Shown here in pieces: positions 10,042 through 19,459 of a stretch of DNA of 64,000 nucleotides. The notes under the pieces are model-generated. The model saw only the letters and a list, made by a program, of their open reading frames with translations, was not told where the DNA came from and did no database searches. The DNA comes from JBFWIW01 sp050253535 (GTDB taxonomy: Bacteria > Bacillota > Clostridia > Oscillospirales > Oscillospiraceae). Position 1 is the first letter of the stretch. Every line of letters begins with the position of its first letter. The position numbers were made by a program, and so were the translations under genes. The DNA is taken from positions 6,647 through 70,646 of the forward strand of contig JBFWIW010000003.1 of the NCBI GenBank assembly GCA_050253535.1. Reading direction: 5' to 3'.

Positions 10042-11184
10042 GTGCGAAAAAAAGAAATCGTGGCAATGCTTCTCGCCGGCGGGCAGGGCAGTCGGCTCGG
10101 CGCACTTACAAGGAGAAACGCCAAGCCTGCCGTTGCCTTCGGCGGCAAGTACAGGATCATCGACTTTTCCCTCTCAAACTGCGCTAATTCGAATATTGAC
10201 ACCGTAGGCGTACTTACACAATATAAGCCTCTCGTACTGAATTCCTATATCGGGAACGGCGTTGCGTGGGATCTCGATTCGGCGGACGGCGGCGTCCATG
10301 TCCTGCCCCCGTATTTCACGGAGTCCGGCGGACAGTGGTACAACGGCACGGCGGACGCCATCTATCACAACATGGACTTTATTGACCGATATGATACGGA
10401 GTATGTCCTCATTCTCTCCGGCGACCACCTCTACAAGATGAATTACAATGACATGCTCTCCTTTCACAAAGCAAACGACGCGGCCCTCACGGTCTCTGTC
10501 ATAAATGTCCCCGCTGACGAAGCCAGCCGCTTCGGCATCATGAGCGTCGACAGCGACATGCGGATAACGAAGTTTTCCGAAAAGCCGAAAAAGCCGGACA
10601 GCACACTTGCCTCCATGGGCATATACATTTTCAACTGGAGCGTTCTGCGTGAAGCCCTTCTTGAAGACCACACCGATCCTGATTCCAACAAGGATTTCGG
10701 GAAAGACATTATCCCTCGCCTCCTGAGGCAGGGCAAGCGTCTCTTCGCCTACACATTCACCGGTTACTGGCAGGACGTCGGCACAATCGAGAGTTATTAC
10801 GAGACCCAGATGAAGCTTCTGGACGAAGAACCGGAGTTCAACATTTTTGAGGATAAAATGCGGATATTCTCGAACTCAAACATATCTCCCCCACACTATA
10901 TCGGTATGAACGGCGTAGTTGAGCGTAGCCTCGTATGCAATGGCTGTACCATACTCGGCACGGTAAAAAATTCGATACTGAGTTCCGACGTCTACGTCGG
11001 AGAGTGCGCCTTCGTCGAGGATTCCATCCTCCTTCCGGGGTCAAAGGTCGAGGGGACTGCCCGCGTCTTCAAGGCGATTGTCGGCGAGGATGCCGTCATC
11101 GAGTCCGGCGCCTGCTTCTGCGGCGGGAACGGGAACGAGAGGATAGCTGTTCTTGGCGACCGCGAGCACTTCACAAGTATTTAA
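10042..11184 (+). CDS. glgC: Glucose-1-phosphate adenylyltransferase, catalytic subunit
   Basis: Makes ADP-glucose from glucose-1-phosphate and ATP, the committed step of glycogen synthesis. The nucleotide-binding signature LLAGGQGSRLGALT is intact, followed by KPAVAFGGKYRIIDF. The left-handed beta-helix C-terminal part is present. The length of 380 residues is typical of the Firmicutes GlgC that works with GlgD. GTG start after a GAGGAGG site. It is followed by the glgD leader. Confidence 0.97.
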   Translation: MRKKEIVAMLLAGGQGSRLGALTRRNAKPAVAFGGKYRIIDFSLSNCANSNIDTVGVLTQYKPLVLNSYIGNGVAWDLDSADGGVHVLPPYFTESGGQWYNGTADAIYHNMDFIDRYDTEYVLILSGDHLYKMNYNDMLSFHKANDAALTVSVINVPADEASRFGIMSVDSDMRITKFSEKPKKPDSTLASMGIYIFNWSVLREALLEDHTDPDSNKDFGKDIIPRLLRQGKRLFAYTFTGYWQDVGTIESYYETQMKLLDEEPEFNIFEDKMRIFSNSNISPPHYIGMNGVVERSLVCNGCTILGTVKNSILSSDVYVGECAFVEDSILLPGSKVEGTARVFKAIVGEDAVIESGACFCGGNGNERIAVLGDREHFTSI

Positions 11185-11198
11185 GAAGGCGGTTTAGT

Positions 11199-11327
11199 GT
11201 TAAAAACTATACATTTACAAAAGGCGTGCCGCTCGCCGACAGGCGGCAGCCGCGGCATATACCATTAACCTCCATCTGATTGTTTGGTTAATGATCTATT
11301 TGTACGCGGCATGAATGGAGGTTCTTT
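11199..11327 (+). promoter_or_regulatory. Switch-like leader of glgD (recurrent leader family)
   Basis: Contains a GC-rich hairpin around 11234-11247 (CTCGCC-GACA-GGCGGC), followed by two competing pairings. CATTAACC (11263-11270) can pair with GGTTAATG (11286-11293). The overlapping AACCTCCAT (11267-11275) is a perfect 9-base complement of ATGGAGGTT (11315-11323), which is the ribosome site of glgD. The 5' part (AAACT..ACATTTA..GGCGTGCCGCTCGCC) resembles the leaders of rplI and the lipid kinase. A translational switch is inferred from the pairing, not proven. Confidence 0.55.
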
Positions 11328-12434
11328 ATGAAAAGAATGATGGGACTAATAGCGACCAATTATTCCGACGGCTTATACGGCCCGCTCACACAGGAGCGCC
11401 CTGTCGCCTCCCTGCCTTTCGGCGGCCGCTACCGTCTTGTGGATTTTCCTCTCTCCAACATGGTGAACTCCGGAATACTCACAGTTGGTCTGATAACCCC
11501 TTATATGTACCGTTCGCTCATGGACCACGTCGGCGTGGGCAAGGAATGGGCCCTCTCGCGAAAAATAGGAGGCATGTTCATCCTCCCCGGTTCGATCTAC
11601 GGGCTTAAGAGCGTGCACGGCAAGTTCCTTCTGCGCGACATCATACAGAACAAGGCGTATCTCGAGCGCGGGAAACGCGATCTTGTCGTCGTCTCCGGCT
11701 GCAACAAGATATTTAATATCGACTTTCGCGCGGTGGCGGAGCAGCACGAGGCCTCCGGAGCGGACATTACTCTCGTTTATAAAAACAGCTTCCATCCGGA
11801 TGAAACGCACGAAATGTATCTCGATATCTCCGAGAGCGGCAGAGTCACAGAAATAAGAAATGCGTCGGCCGAAGGCGACGGCAACTGCTTCCTCGACGCA
11901 TTCATCATAAACCTTGAATTGCTGCTGAACTTTATTAGCTGGTATGAGGCCCTCGGCTATATGGACCTCATGGAGATATTTGAGGAAAACCTCGACAAGG
12001 TCAAAATATACAGCTATAAGTTTGACGGATATGTCGGCGCTATAAACGGGCTCAAGAGCTACATGCGGACGAGCCGGGAACTTTTAAACGAGGAGGTGCG
12101 TCAACACCTCTTTCTTCCAGACAGACCGATAAGCACTAAGGTACAGGATTCCGCGCCGGCAAAATATTTGTGTTCGGCAAAAGTCTCCAATTCTCTTGTA
12201 TCCACCGGCTGTATAATAGAGGGAACCGTGGAAAACAGCATACTGTCGCGCGGCGTTGTGGTCAAAAAAGGCGCCATTGTCCGAAACAGCGTCATCTTGC
12301 AAAAAAGCGCGATCGGTGCGGGCGCCGTACTCGAAAATGTCGTCTGCGACAAGTATGTCACCGTGAAGGACGGCGTCACACTTCTGGGCAGTACCGAAAA
12401 GCCCATCGCCATCGGCAAGAAACAGGAGATGTGA
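11328..12434 (+). CDS. glgD: Glucose-1-phosphate adenylyltransferase, GlgD subunit
   Basis: GlgC paralog found in Firmicutes. It forms a heterotetramer with GlgC and is generally a regulatory or activating subunit. The N terminus reads NYSDGLYGPLTQERPVASLPFGGRYRLVDF, so the GGxGxRL nucleotide loop of GlgC is missing, as expected for GlgD. The C-terminal hexapeptide-repeat part (SNSLVSTGCIIEGTVENSIL) is intact. Length 368. It is the only gene inside the glycogen cluster preceded by a long structured leader, which suggests its dose is set separately. Confidence 0.95.
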   Translation: MKRMMGLIATNYSDGLYGPLTQERPVASLPFGGRYRLVDFPLSNMVNSGILTVGLITPYMYRSLMDHVGVGKEWALSRKIGGMFILPGSIYGLKSVHGKFLLRDIIQNKAYLERGKRDLVVVSGCNKIFNIDFRAVAEQHEASGADITLVYKNSFHPDETHEMYLDISESGRVTEIRNASAEGDGNCFLDAFIINLELLLNFISWYEALGYMDLMEIFEENLDKVKIYSYKFDGYVGAINGLKSYMRTSRELLNEEVRQHLFLPDRPISTKVQDSAPAKYLCSAKVSNSLVSTGCIIEGTVENSILSRGVVVKKGAIVRNSVILQKSAIGAGAVLENVVCDKYVTVKDGVTLLGSTEKPIAIGKKQEM

Positions 12435-12461
12435 TCCTCCTTATAAGAAAGGAGACCTCAG

Positions 12462-13925
12462 TTGAAATCAAAACCAAAGATACTTTTCGCCACATTCGAG
12501 GCTGAACCGTTTATGAAGACTGGTGGCTTAGGCGATGTCGCCGGCAGCCTGCCAAAAGCAATTTCCGCATCAGGGGGCAACATACGCGTCATCATGCCCA
12601 AATTTTCCGGCATACCGGAAAAATATAAAGTCAGGATGAAACATATAGCAGATTTTTATCTGAATCTCAGCTGGCGGAAACAATACTGCGGGATAGATAT
12701 GCTCCGGCATCTGGGCGTAGTTTACTACTTTGTCGACAACATGTACTATTTTGACCGCGAGAAACCCTATGGTTATTATGATGACGGCGAGCGTATCGCC
12801 TTTTTCTCCCAAGCTGTGCTCCAGTGCATACAGTATCTGCCGGACTTTTTCCCCGATATTCTGCACTTAAACGACTGGCACACCGCGGCCGCGGCCGCAC
12901 TTCTCCGCTCCGGCCAATATGCCGATATTCCTGGTTATGACAGGATAAAAACTGTTTTCACCGTACATAACCTCAAGTTTCAGGGCGTTTTTCCCGAGAT
13001 CTGCGCCGGCGAGCTCCTTGGCCTTTCGCGTGAAGAGGCCGTATCCCTCGGCCTGATCTATGGCGACACCGTAAACTATATGCGCGGTGGGCTCTCCATG
13101 AGCGACCGACTGACCACCGTCAGTCCCTCCTACGCGGATGAAGTTTGCTCCGATTTCTTCGGGGAAAAAGCTCAGGATATCTTCCGGAGCCGGCGCGGGG
13201 TGCTCTATGGTATTCTAAACGGCATCGACACAAAAAAATACGACCCCGCGGCAGACAAGTCCCTCGCCGTGAAGTACGACGCGAAAACGCTTGAGAACAA
13301 AAAACGCAACAAAGAGCTTTTACAGGCGGAGATCGGCCTCTGTGTAAACGGCGACACACCTGTAATCGCCCTTATATCCCGCCTCACAGAGCAGAAGGGG
13401 CTGGATCTGGTCCTGTGTATTTTGGACGAGCTTCTGGGCGAGGACCTGCAGCTTGCCGTACTCGGCGTGGGCGATAAAAAGTATGAGGACGAACTCCGCT
13501 CCCGAGCTCTCGCGTCGGGCGGGAAGATGTCCGCCATGCTCATGTTCGACGAGGGGCTTTCGCACAGATTCTATGCCGCGGCGGACATGGTGATGGTTCC
13601 GTCGCTCTTTGAGCCGTGCGGACTCTCCCAGATGATGGCCATGCGATACGGCGCCCTGCCGGTTGTTCGTGAGACCGGGGGACTGCGCGATAGTGTTATC
13701 CCCTATAATAAATTCACAGGCGAGGGTACCGGCTTTTCATTTGCAAATTTCAACGCGCACGAACTCCTCTTCACGATAAAAGAGGCTCTGCGCATATACA
13801 GAGAGGACGGGGAGACTTGGGACGCTCTTGTAAAAAACGCCATGGCCGAGGATTTTTCTTGGAGCGCTTCGGCTGAAGCATATATGGCGCTCTACCGTGA
13901 GCTCCTGGCCCCCGAAGAAAAATAA
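12462..13925 (+). CDS. glgA: Glycogen synthase (ADP-glucose dependent)
   Basis: GT5 enzyme that adds glucose from ADP-glucose to glycogen. The N-terminal ADP-binding signature is KTGGLGDVAGSLPKA. The C-terminal GT-B signature is PSLFEPCGLSQMMAMRYG, followed by RETGGLRDSV. The 487-residue length is standard. The start is TTG after AAAGGAG. Its TAA stop overlaps the ATG of the next gene by one base, so translation of the two is coupled. Confidence 0.97.
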   Translation: MKSKPKILFATFEAEPFMKTGGLGDVAGSLPKAISASGGNIRVIMPKFSGIPEKYKVRMKHIADFYLNLSWRKQYCGIDMLRHLGVVYYFVDNMYYFDREKPYGYYDDGERIAFFSQAVLQCIQYLPDFFPDILHLNDWHTAAAAALLRSGQYADIPGYDRIKTVFTVHNLKFQGVFPEICAGELLGLSREEAVSLGLIYGDTVNYMRGGLSMSDRLTTVSPSYADEVCSDFFGEKAQDIFRSRRGVLYGILNGIDTKKYDPAADKSLAVKYDAKTLENKKRNKELLQAEIGLCVNGDTPVIALISRLTEQKGLDLVLCILDELLGEDLQLAVLGVGDKKYEDELRSRALASGGKMSAMLMFDEGLSHRFYAAADMVMVPSLFEPCGLSQMMAMRYGALPVVRETGGLRDSVIPYNKFTGEGTGFSFANFNAHELLFTIKEALRIYREDGETWDALVKNAMAEDFSWSASAEAYMALYRELLAPEEK

Positions 13926-16900
13926 TGTACGCTTTTCACGATTCACACAGCGCCGCATACCGCCGTCCTTTCGGGGCGGCGGCATGCGGCGCTGAAGTTT
14001 TTTTGGCGCTTGACGCGGATGACTGTGCCGTCTCCTGCTCCCTGCGCCTCACCCCGGACGATGCCGGGGATATGACCGTCCCAATGCGGAAAGAGACCCG
14101 TGACGGGGGTGTAAAATTTATTGCATCTGTCAGAATGCCGGATACAGGAACGCTCGTCTGGTACCATTTCGTCCTCACTGACACGAATGGGAACATCTCA
14201 TACTATGGAAACAATACCTCCATGCTTGGCGGAGCGGGCGAAAATTGGGATGAACATCCCGCCTCATACCAGATAACCGTCTATAAGCCGAGCAAAACAC
14301 CAGACTGGTATAAAAGCGCAATCGTCTATCAGATATTTCCGGACAGATTTATGAGGGGCTCCGATTGGGAGGATAGACGAAAAAACGCCGCTCTCGCCTA
14401 CGGCAAAAACGGCCCCCGCAGGGTATTTCAGGAGGACTGGGACGACACGCCGTTTTATACAAAAGCGCCTGACGGGCAAATAACGCGCTGGCCGTTTTTC
14501 GGCGGCACGCTCGAAGGAATTCGGGAAAAACTCGGCTATCTCAAAAACCTCGGCGTGAGCGCCGTCTATTTAAATCCCATCTTCAAAGCGGCGAGCAGCC
14601 ACCGCTATGACACCGGCGACTATACGCAGATAGATCCGGGCCTCGGCGACGAGGCGGGTTTTCGCGCTTTATGCGCGGAGGCGGGAAAGCTGGGTATAAG
14701 GATAATTCTTGACGGTGTGTTTAATCACACCGGCGCGGACAGCGTATACTTCAACCGCTACGGGAATTACGGCACCGGCGGCGCGTATCAGGACAAGGAC
14801 TCGCCCTATGCATCTTGGTACCGCTTTGAGGAGTTTCCGGATAAATATGACTCGTGGTGGGGGGTTAAAGACCTCCCCAGCGTGTGCGAGGATGCCCCCT
14901 CCTACCACGATTTCATTTGCGGCGGTGAAGGCAGCGTCATCCGCCGCTGGCTGCGAGCGGGCGCTTCCGGCTGGCGGCTGGACGTCGCAGACGAACTGCC
15001 CGACAGCTTCATACGAGATATCCGCCGCGCCATGGATGCCGAAAAGCCCGGCTCCGTCCTTTTGGGCGAAGTGTGGGAGGACGCATCGAACAAGATAAGC
15101 TACGGGGAAAAGCGCAGATATTTCATGGGAGAAGAGCTGCATTCTACGATGAACTATCCGTTTCGCGACCTCGCCCTCGATTTTATGCTGGGGCGCATCC
15201 CAGCCGGCAAGCTCGCAGCACGGCTTATAAATCTTATGGAAAACTACCCGCCTGAAAACTTCTACGGCGCTTTGAACCTCATTGGGAGCCACGACCGCAG
15301 GCGCGTAATGACCGTACTGGGCGATGCCCCCGACAGCCTAACCGACGCTGAGCGCGAGGGGTACCGTCTGCCTGCCGAAAAGGAAGACCTCGCCCGCCGC
15401 CGGCTGAAGATACTCTCACTCCTGCAATTTTCAATACCCGGAGTACCGTGTATTTACTATGGCGACGAGGCTGGTATGCAGGGTTATGAAGACCCGTATA
15501 ACCGTGGGCCTTACCCTTGGGGGGGCGAAGACGGCGGCCTATTGTGGCATTACCGGATGATCGGGGCCCTGCGGCGGGATTATCCGTGCCTCACGGACGG
15601 CTCCTTTGAGCCGCTATTCTTTGGAGAGCACGTTTTCGGCTGCCGCCGCGAAAAGGACGGCGAGGAGATCGTGGTCTTGATTAACCGCGGCATCTTCGAA
15701 CACGTGGATATCTCGATACCAACGGACAAGGCCTACATCCTTGAGCTATTACAGTCCCGTGAATATAAGCCGGAAAACGGCGCCGTGAGCCTTTCAATGC
15801 TGCCGGTTTCGGCCGTTATGTTCCTTTTCAGAAAAGCTCCGCCGGCTAAGGCGGAGCTCCCGCGCGCATCCGGCGTGCTTTGCCATGTGACAAGCATACC
15901 TTCCAAAGACGGACCAGGTAAATTGGGCGAAAATATCCCCAATTTCCTCCGCTTTCTCAAAAATTCCGGCCAAAAGCTCTGGCAGGTTCTGCCGCTGTGT
16001 CCTGTCGGCATGGGCGACTCGCCATATATGAGCCCGTCGGTCTTCGCGGGAAACGAGAGACTTATAGATCCCAAAACCGAGGTTGACATGTCAGGCTTCG
16101 ACGATTTTTGCAGTAAAAACACCTTTTGGCTGGACGACCATGCGCTCTATACGGCGCTGCGCGCGAAATACGGCGTGCCTTGGCAAAGATGGCCGGTGAG
16201 TGAACGGGATCGTACAGACCTCTCCTCTGCGAGGTCGGAGCTCTCCGATGAAATGCTCCGCATTAAAAAAACTCAGTATATTTTTGCAAAGCAGTGGGCG
16301 CGCGTTCGGGGGACGGCAAAAGAGCTTGGCATCTCCATAATAGGCGACATACCGGTTTTTGCCTCGGTGGATTCCGCGGACGTGTGGGCAAACCGCGATC
16401 TCTTTATGCTGGACGAAAACGGCGATATAGCCCTTTCCGGCGGCGCCCCTCCCGATGGATTTACGCCCGACGGACAGAATTGGAACTGCCCGCTGTATAA
16501 CTGGGACAAAATGCGCGAAAACGGCTTTTTATGGTGGAAGCGCCGAGTCGAAACGGCGCTCCAAAAATTTGATTATATAAGGCTCGACCATTTCCGCGGC
16601 TTTTCGGCCTACTACGCTATCCCGGCCGGGAAGAGTGCGAAGGACGGCTTCTGGATGAAGAGCCCGGGCATGGCGCTCTTCCGCGCGCTCTCGGATAATC
16701 CGCTCCCGATGATTGCGGAGGATCTGGGTATGTTGGACACAGGGGTCTATAACCTCCTGAAACTCACCGGTTATCCCGGCATGAATGTCTGGCAGTTTTC
16801 CGCAGGCGAGATGGCGGCCATGCCGCCGGAGGAGGCTTCAAACCGCGTCTTTTACAGCGGAACCCACGACAACGACACAATCGCGGGCTGGTGCGCGTCC

Positions 16901-17137
16901 GAATACCCCGGGAGCGACGCAAAGGAAAAGGCGATAGAGATAATCACCGGGCTCTATAGTTCGCCTGCCCCATGGGTCATCCTGCCTCTGCAGGATATAC
17001 TGCTTTTGGGCAGCGAGGCACGGATGAACACCCCGGGAACCTGTACAGGCAACTGGGGCTGGCAGGCGGATTACTCACAATTAACCGATGACACCGCCGA
17101 CTATTACAGGGTACTTGCGGATAAATACGACAGATAA
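13925..17137 (+). CDS. GH13 neopullulanase/alpha-amylase fused to GH77 4-alpha-glucanotransferase
   Basis: A 1070-residue bifunctional enzyme. Residues 1-120 are a short CBM34-like beta domain. Residues 125-640 are a GH13 barrel with AIVYQIFPDRF, ILDGVFNHTG, nucleophile Asp353 in GWRLDVADELP, Glu382 in LLGEVWED and NLIGSHDRRR. From about 648 there is a complete MalQ-type GH77 domain: GVLCHVTSIPS, Asp888 in IRLDHFRGF, IAEDLG and SGTHDNDT. There is no signal peptide, so it works in the cytoplasm. It could debranch or cut glycogen limit dextrins and re-shuffle the maltodextrins for phosphorylase. It overlaps glgA by one base and is the last gene of the operon. A tool reporting only one domain would call it MalQ or alpha-amylase. 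Confidence 0.93.
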   Translation: MYAFHDSHSAAYRRPFGAAACGAEVFLALDADDCAVSCSLRLTPDDAGDMTVPMRKETRDGGVKFIASVRMPDTGTLVWYHFVLTDTNGNISYYGNNTSMLGGAGENWDEHPASYQITVYKPSKTPDWYKSAIVYQIFPDRFMRGSDWEDRRKNAALAYGKNGPRRVFQEDWDDTPFYTKAPDGQITRWPFFGGTLEGIREKLGYLKNLGVSAVYLNPIFKAASSHRYDTGDYTQIDPGLGDEAGFRALCAEAGKLGIRIILDGVFNHTGADSVYFNRYGNYGTGGAYQDKDSPYASWYRFEEFPDKYDSWWGVKDLPSVCEDAPSYHDFICGGEGSVIRRWLRAGASGWRLDVADELPDSFIRDIRRAMDAEKPGSVLLGEVWEDASNKISYGEKRRYFMGEELHSTMNYPFRDLALDFMLGRIPAGKLAARLINLMENYPPENFYGALNLIGSHDRRRVMTVLGDAPDSLTDAEREGYRLPAEKEDLARRRLKILSLLQFSIPGVPCIYYGDEAGMQGYEDPYNRGPYPWGGEDGGLLWHYRMIGALRRDYPCLTDGSFEPLFFGEHVFGCRREKDGEEIVVLINRGIFEHVDISIPTDKAYILELLQSREYKPENGAVSLSMLPVSAVMFLFRKAPPAKAELPRASGVLCHVTSIPSKDGPGKLGENIPNFLRFLKNSGQKLWQVLPLCPVGMGDSPYMSPSVFAGNERLIDPKTEVDMSGFDDFCSKNTFWLDDHALYTALRAKYGVPWQRWPVSERDRTDLSSARSELSDEMLRIKKTQYIFAKQWARVRGTAKELGISIIGDIPVFASVDSADVWANRDLFMLDENGDIALSGGAPPDGFTPDGQNWNCPLYNWDKMRENGFLWWKRRVETALQKFDYIRLDHFRGFSAYYAIPAGKSAKDGFWMKSPGMALFRALSDNPLPMIAEDLGMLDTGVYNLLKLTGYPGMNVWQFSAGEMAAMPPEEASNRVFYSGTHDNDTIAGWCASEYPGSDAKEKAIEIITGLYSSPAPWVILPLQDILLLGSEARMNTPGTCTGNWGWQADYSQLTDDTADYYRVLADKYDR

Positions 17138-17149
17138 AAAACGAAAAAA

Positions 17150-17186
17150 GCGCACCGGACTGTATCGTGTCCGGTGCGCTCGTTTT
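17150..17186. terminator. Bidirectional terminator after the glycogen operon
   Basis: GCGCACCGGAC (17150-17160) pairs perfectly with GTCCGGTGCGC (17169-17179). It is flanked by an A-run on the left and TCGTTTTA on the right. It serves the fusion gene on + and the zinc-ribbon gene on -. Confidence 0.9.
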
Positions 17187-17192
17187 ATGACA

Positions 17193-17834
17193 TTATTTTA
17201 CGCGGACAATGCACTCCGCCGTGGCATCCCCGCAGGTAACCGTGAGCGTCGCGTCGCCCTTTCCAATGGCCGTCACCTTGCCGGTCTGCAGGACGACGAA
17301 CACGTTTTCGTCGCTGCTCTCCCATATGACAGGTTCTTCAGCGTCTGCCGGTACCGTCACGCATTTGAGTGTAAGCGGCGGGTCTGTGGTCTTTATCGTG
17401 AAGTCCACCGTCTCAGAGCCGCCATAAGTTATAGTAACTTTTTCAACCGAAACTGCGGTATTTGTCTGAGTGGATGTATCTGTATCTGTCTCTGTTCCGG
17501 TAACGGTTCCCGTATTGGTGGTGGTATCGCCTTCGACCGAATTAACCCCCTCGCCTTCAAGGTCCCCGGTGGATGTGATCGTCTGCGTATCGGTTGTGGT
17601 GGTAGACGTTACAACGTCTTTGTCCTTGAGCGTACTCATGATAAGTACTATGACGGCCGCTATTAGGACGAGGAGAATCAGGACTCCGACAATGAGCTTC
17701 CACATGGAATTGTCACCGTCGGCCACTCTCTTTCCGTTTTTTCCCCTGCGCGCGCCGCAATAAGGGCATCTTCCGCGAAGTCCGGAAAATCGTCTGTCAC
17801 ATCTGCTGCATTTAACTTCGGATATAATCCCCAT
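17193..17834 (-). CDS. Zinc-ribbon, single-pass membrane protein with C-terminal BIG2 domain
   Basis: About 213 residues in four parts. A double CxxC zinc ribbon comes first (KCSRC and RCPYCGARR). One membrane helix follows (WKLIVGVLILLVLIAAVIVL). Then there is a Thr/Ser/Glu-rich linker of about 60 residues, and a bacterial Ig-like (BIG2) domain ending in TVTCGDATAECIVRVK. The ribbon would be inside the cell and the Ig domain outside. The function is unknown; an envelope-associated sensor or anchor is only a guess. I chose ATG 17834 because AAAGGA sits 8 bases before it; a TTG at 17867 has no such site. The gene stands alone between two terminators. Confidence 0.75.
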   Translation of the reverse strand: MGIISEVKCSRCDRRFSGLRGRCPYCGARRGKNGKRVADGDNSMWKLIVGVLILLVLIAAVIVLIMSTLKDKDVVTSTTTTDTQTITSTGDLEGEGVNSVEGDTTTNTGTVTGTETDTDTSTQTNTAVSVEKVTITYGGSETVDFTIKTTDPPLTLKCVTVPADAEEPVIWESSDENVFVVLQTGKVTAIGKGDATLTVTCGDATAECIVRVK

Positions 17835-17867
17835 TTTCGAATTCCTTTCACAGCTTCCACAACACAA

Positions 17868-17885
17868 ACCCGCCGCCGGGCGGGT
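17868..17885 (-). terminator. Terminator of pdxST
   Basis: ACCCGCC pairs with GGCGGGT around GCCG. Read on the - strand it is followed by TTGTGTT, so it fits the end of the pdxS-pdxT transcript, about 100 bases after the pdxT stop. Confidence 0.6.
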
Positions 17886-17982
17886 CGGTAAATTTTTCGT
17901 GATACGTATACTTGATAATGGTTACAAAATATTTTACAACACTTCTCACGATTCGTCAATCAATTTGAAATTTTTTAACATT

Positions 17983-18558
17983 TTAAGCTGCAAAGGCGCG
18001 CACTATGTCGAAAAACAACTTATAGACGCTAACATCTCCGCAAAGTTCCGGATGAAAGGACATTCCCAGCTGGTTTTCATATCTCGCGGCCACGATGTTG
18101 CCGTTTACCTCCGCGAGTATCTGGGCATCGGCTGAGACGGATTCGATATAAGGGGCGCGTATAAAAGTCATGGGGACGACACCCGCGCCCACAAACGGGG
18201 CTTCGGCATAGAAGCTGCCGAGCTGACGACCGTATGCGTTGCGCCGTACGGTCACAGGCAGTGTGCCGAAGTGTGTTTTCTCATCATTTGAAAGATGTCC
18301 GGCGAGTAGTATGAGACCCGCGCAGGTACCAAGGACGGGAAGCCCACCCTGTATTTTTTCTTTCATAACGTCGAACATGCCCAGCTCGCGCAAAAGTTTA
18401 CCCTGTACCGTGCTCTCCCCCCCCGGGAGGATCAGGCCGTCAAACGGTCTTTCAAGGTCTTTTTTCTGCCGCAGTTCAAAGAAGTCGGCGCCCAGTTTTT
18501 TCAGGACGGCCTCATGCTCCGCAAAAGAGCCCTGTACTGCCGAAACAGCTATAGTCAC
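17983..18558 (-). CDS. pdxT: Pyridoxal 5'-phosphate synthase, glutaminase subunit
   Basis: Class I glutaminase that supplies ammonia to PdxS for ribose-phosphate-dependent PLP synthesis. It shows LPGGEST and the nucleophile Cys in LGTCAGLILLA. The C-terminal His-x-Glu is in SFHPEL. Length 191 is standard. It starts 3 bases after the pdxS stop, so the two are co-translated, and they form the 12+12 complex known for this family. Confidence 0.96.
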   Translation of the reverse strand: MTIAVSAVQGSFAEHEAVLKKLGADFFELRQKKDLERPFDGLILPGGESTVQGKLLRELGMFDVMKEKIQGGLPVLGTCAGLILLAGHLSNDEKTHFGTLPVTVRRNAYGRQLGSFYAEAPFVGAGVVPMTFIRAPYIESVSADAQILAEVNGNIVAARYENQLGMSFHPELCGDVSVYKLFFDIVRAFAA

Positions 18559-18561
18559 GAA

Positions 18562-19437
18562 TCATTTTCCCCTCTCCGCCATGAGAAGGTTTATCTCCTG
18601 CTCGTTTATGCCGACCATCGCCTCGCCCAGATCCTCGGACAGCTCCGCAAGAAGCTTCGCGTCCTTAAAATTGGTAACCGCCTTTACTATCGCCTCGGCC
18701 CTCTTCGCGGGGTCTCCGGACTTGAAAATACCGGAGCCTACAAATACGCCCTCTGCGCCAAGCTGCATCATAAGCGCCGCATCCGCAGGCGTTGCGACGC
18801 CTCCCGCCGCAAAATTTACGACAGGCAGCCTGCCGTTTTCGTGAACGTATTTCACAAGCTCATATGAGACCTGCAGCTCCTTTGCCGCCTGATACAGCTC
18901 GTCCTCCCGCATGGCGGTCAGACGCGCAACCTCTCGGTTCATCATGCGCATATGGCGCACGGCTTGTATGATATCCCCGGTTCCCGGTTCACCCTTCGTC
19001 CTGATCATGGACGCGCCCTCCGCGATTCTCCGCAGTGCCTCGCCCAAATCCTTCGCCCCGCACACGAACGGTACCGCAAAGGCAGTCTTGTCGATATGAT
19101 ACACATCGTCCGCCGGGGAGAGTACTTCGCTCTCGTCAATATAGTCGATCTCTATGGCTTCGAGAATCTGCGCTTCTGTAAAGTGACCTATCCGGCACTT
19201 CGCCATAACCGGGATCGAAACCGCCGCCTGTATGCCCTTTATCATCTTAGGGTCGCTCATGCGCGAGACGCCGCCCGCCGCGCGGATGTCCGCCGGAATC
19301 CTCTCCAGTGCCATGACGGCGCAGGCCCCCGCCTCTTCGGCAATTTTCGCCTGTTCCGGGGTCGTCACGTCCATTATAACGCCGCCCTTCAGCATCTGCG
19401 CGAGCTCGCAGTTTAATTCATATCTGGTTTTTTCCAT
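18562..19437 (-). CDS. pdxS: Pyridoxal 5'-phosphate synthase, synthase subunit
   Basis: TIM-barrel synthase that makes PLP from ribose-5-phosphate (or ribulose-5-phosphate), glyceraldehyde-3-phosphate and ammonia. MDVTTPEQA and MALERIPADIRAAGG are near the N terminus, with PVMAKCRIGHF after them. The 291 residues match the very conserved family. It is the first gene of pdxST, divergent from a MocR regulator across a 120-base operator region. Confidence 0.97.
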   Translation of the reverse strand: MEKTRYELNCELAQMLKGGVIMDVTTPEQAKIAEEAGACAVMALERIPADIRAAGGVSRMSDPKMIKGIQAAVSIPVMAKCRIGHFTEAQILEAIEIDYIDESEVLSPADDVYHIDKTAFAVPFVCGAKDLGEALRRIAEGASMIRTKGEPGTGDIIQAVRHMRMMNREVARLTAMREDELYQAAKELQVSYELVKYVHENGRLPVVNFAAGGVATPADAALMMQLGAEGVFVGSGIFKSGDPAKRAEAIVKAVTNFKDAKLLAELSEDLGEAMVGINEQEINLLMAERGK

Positions 19438-19459
19438 TTACTTTACGTCCTTCCTGTTT

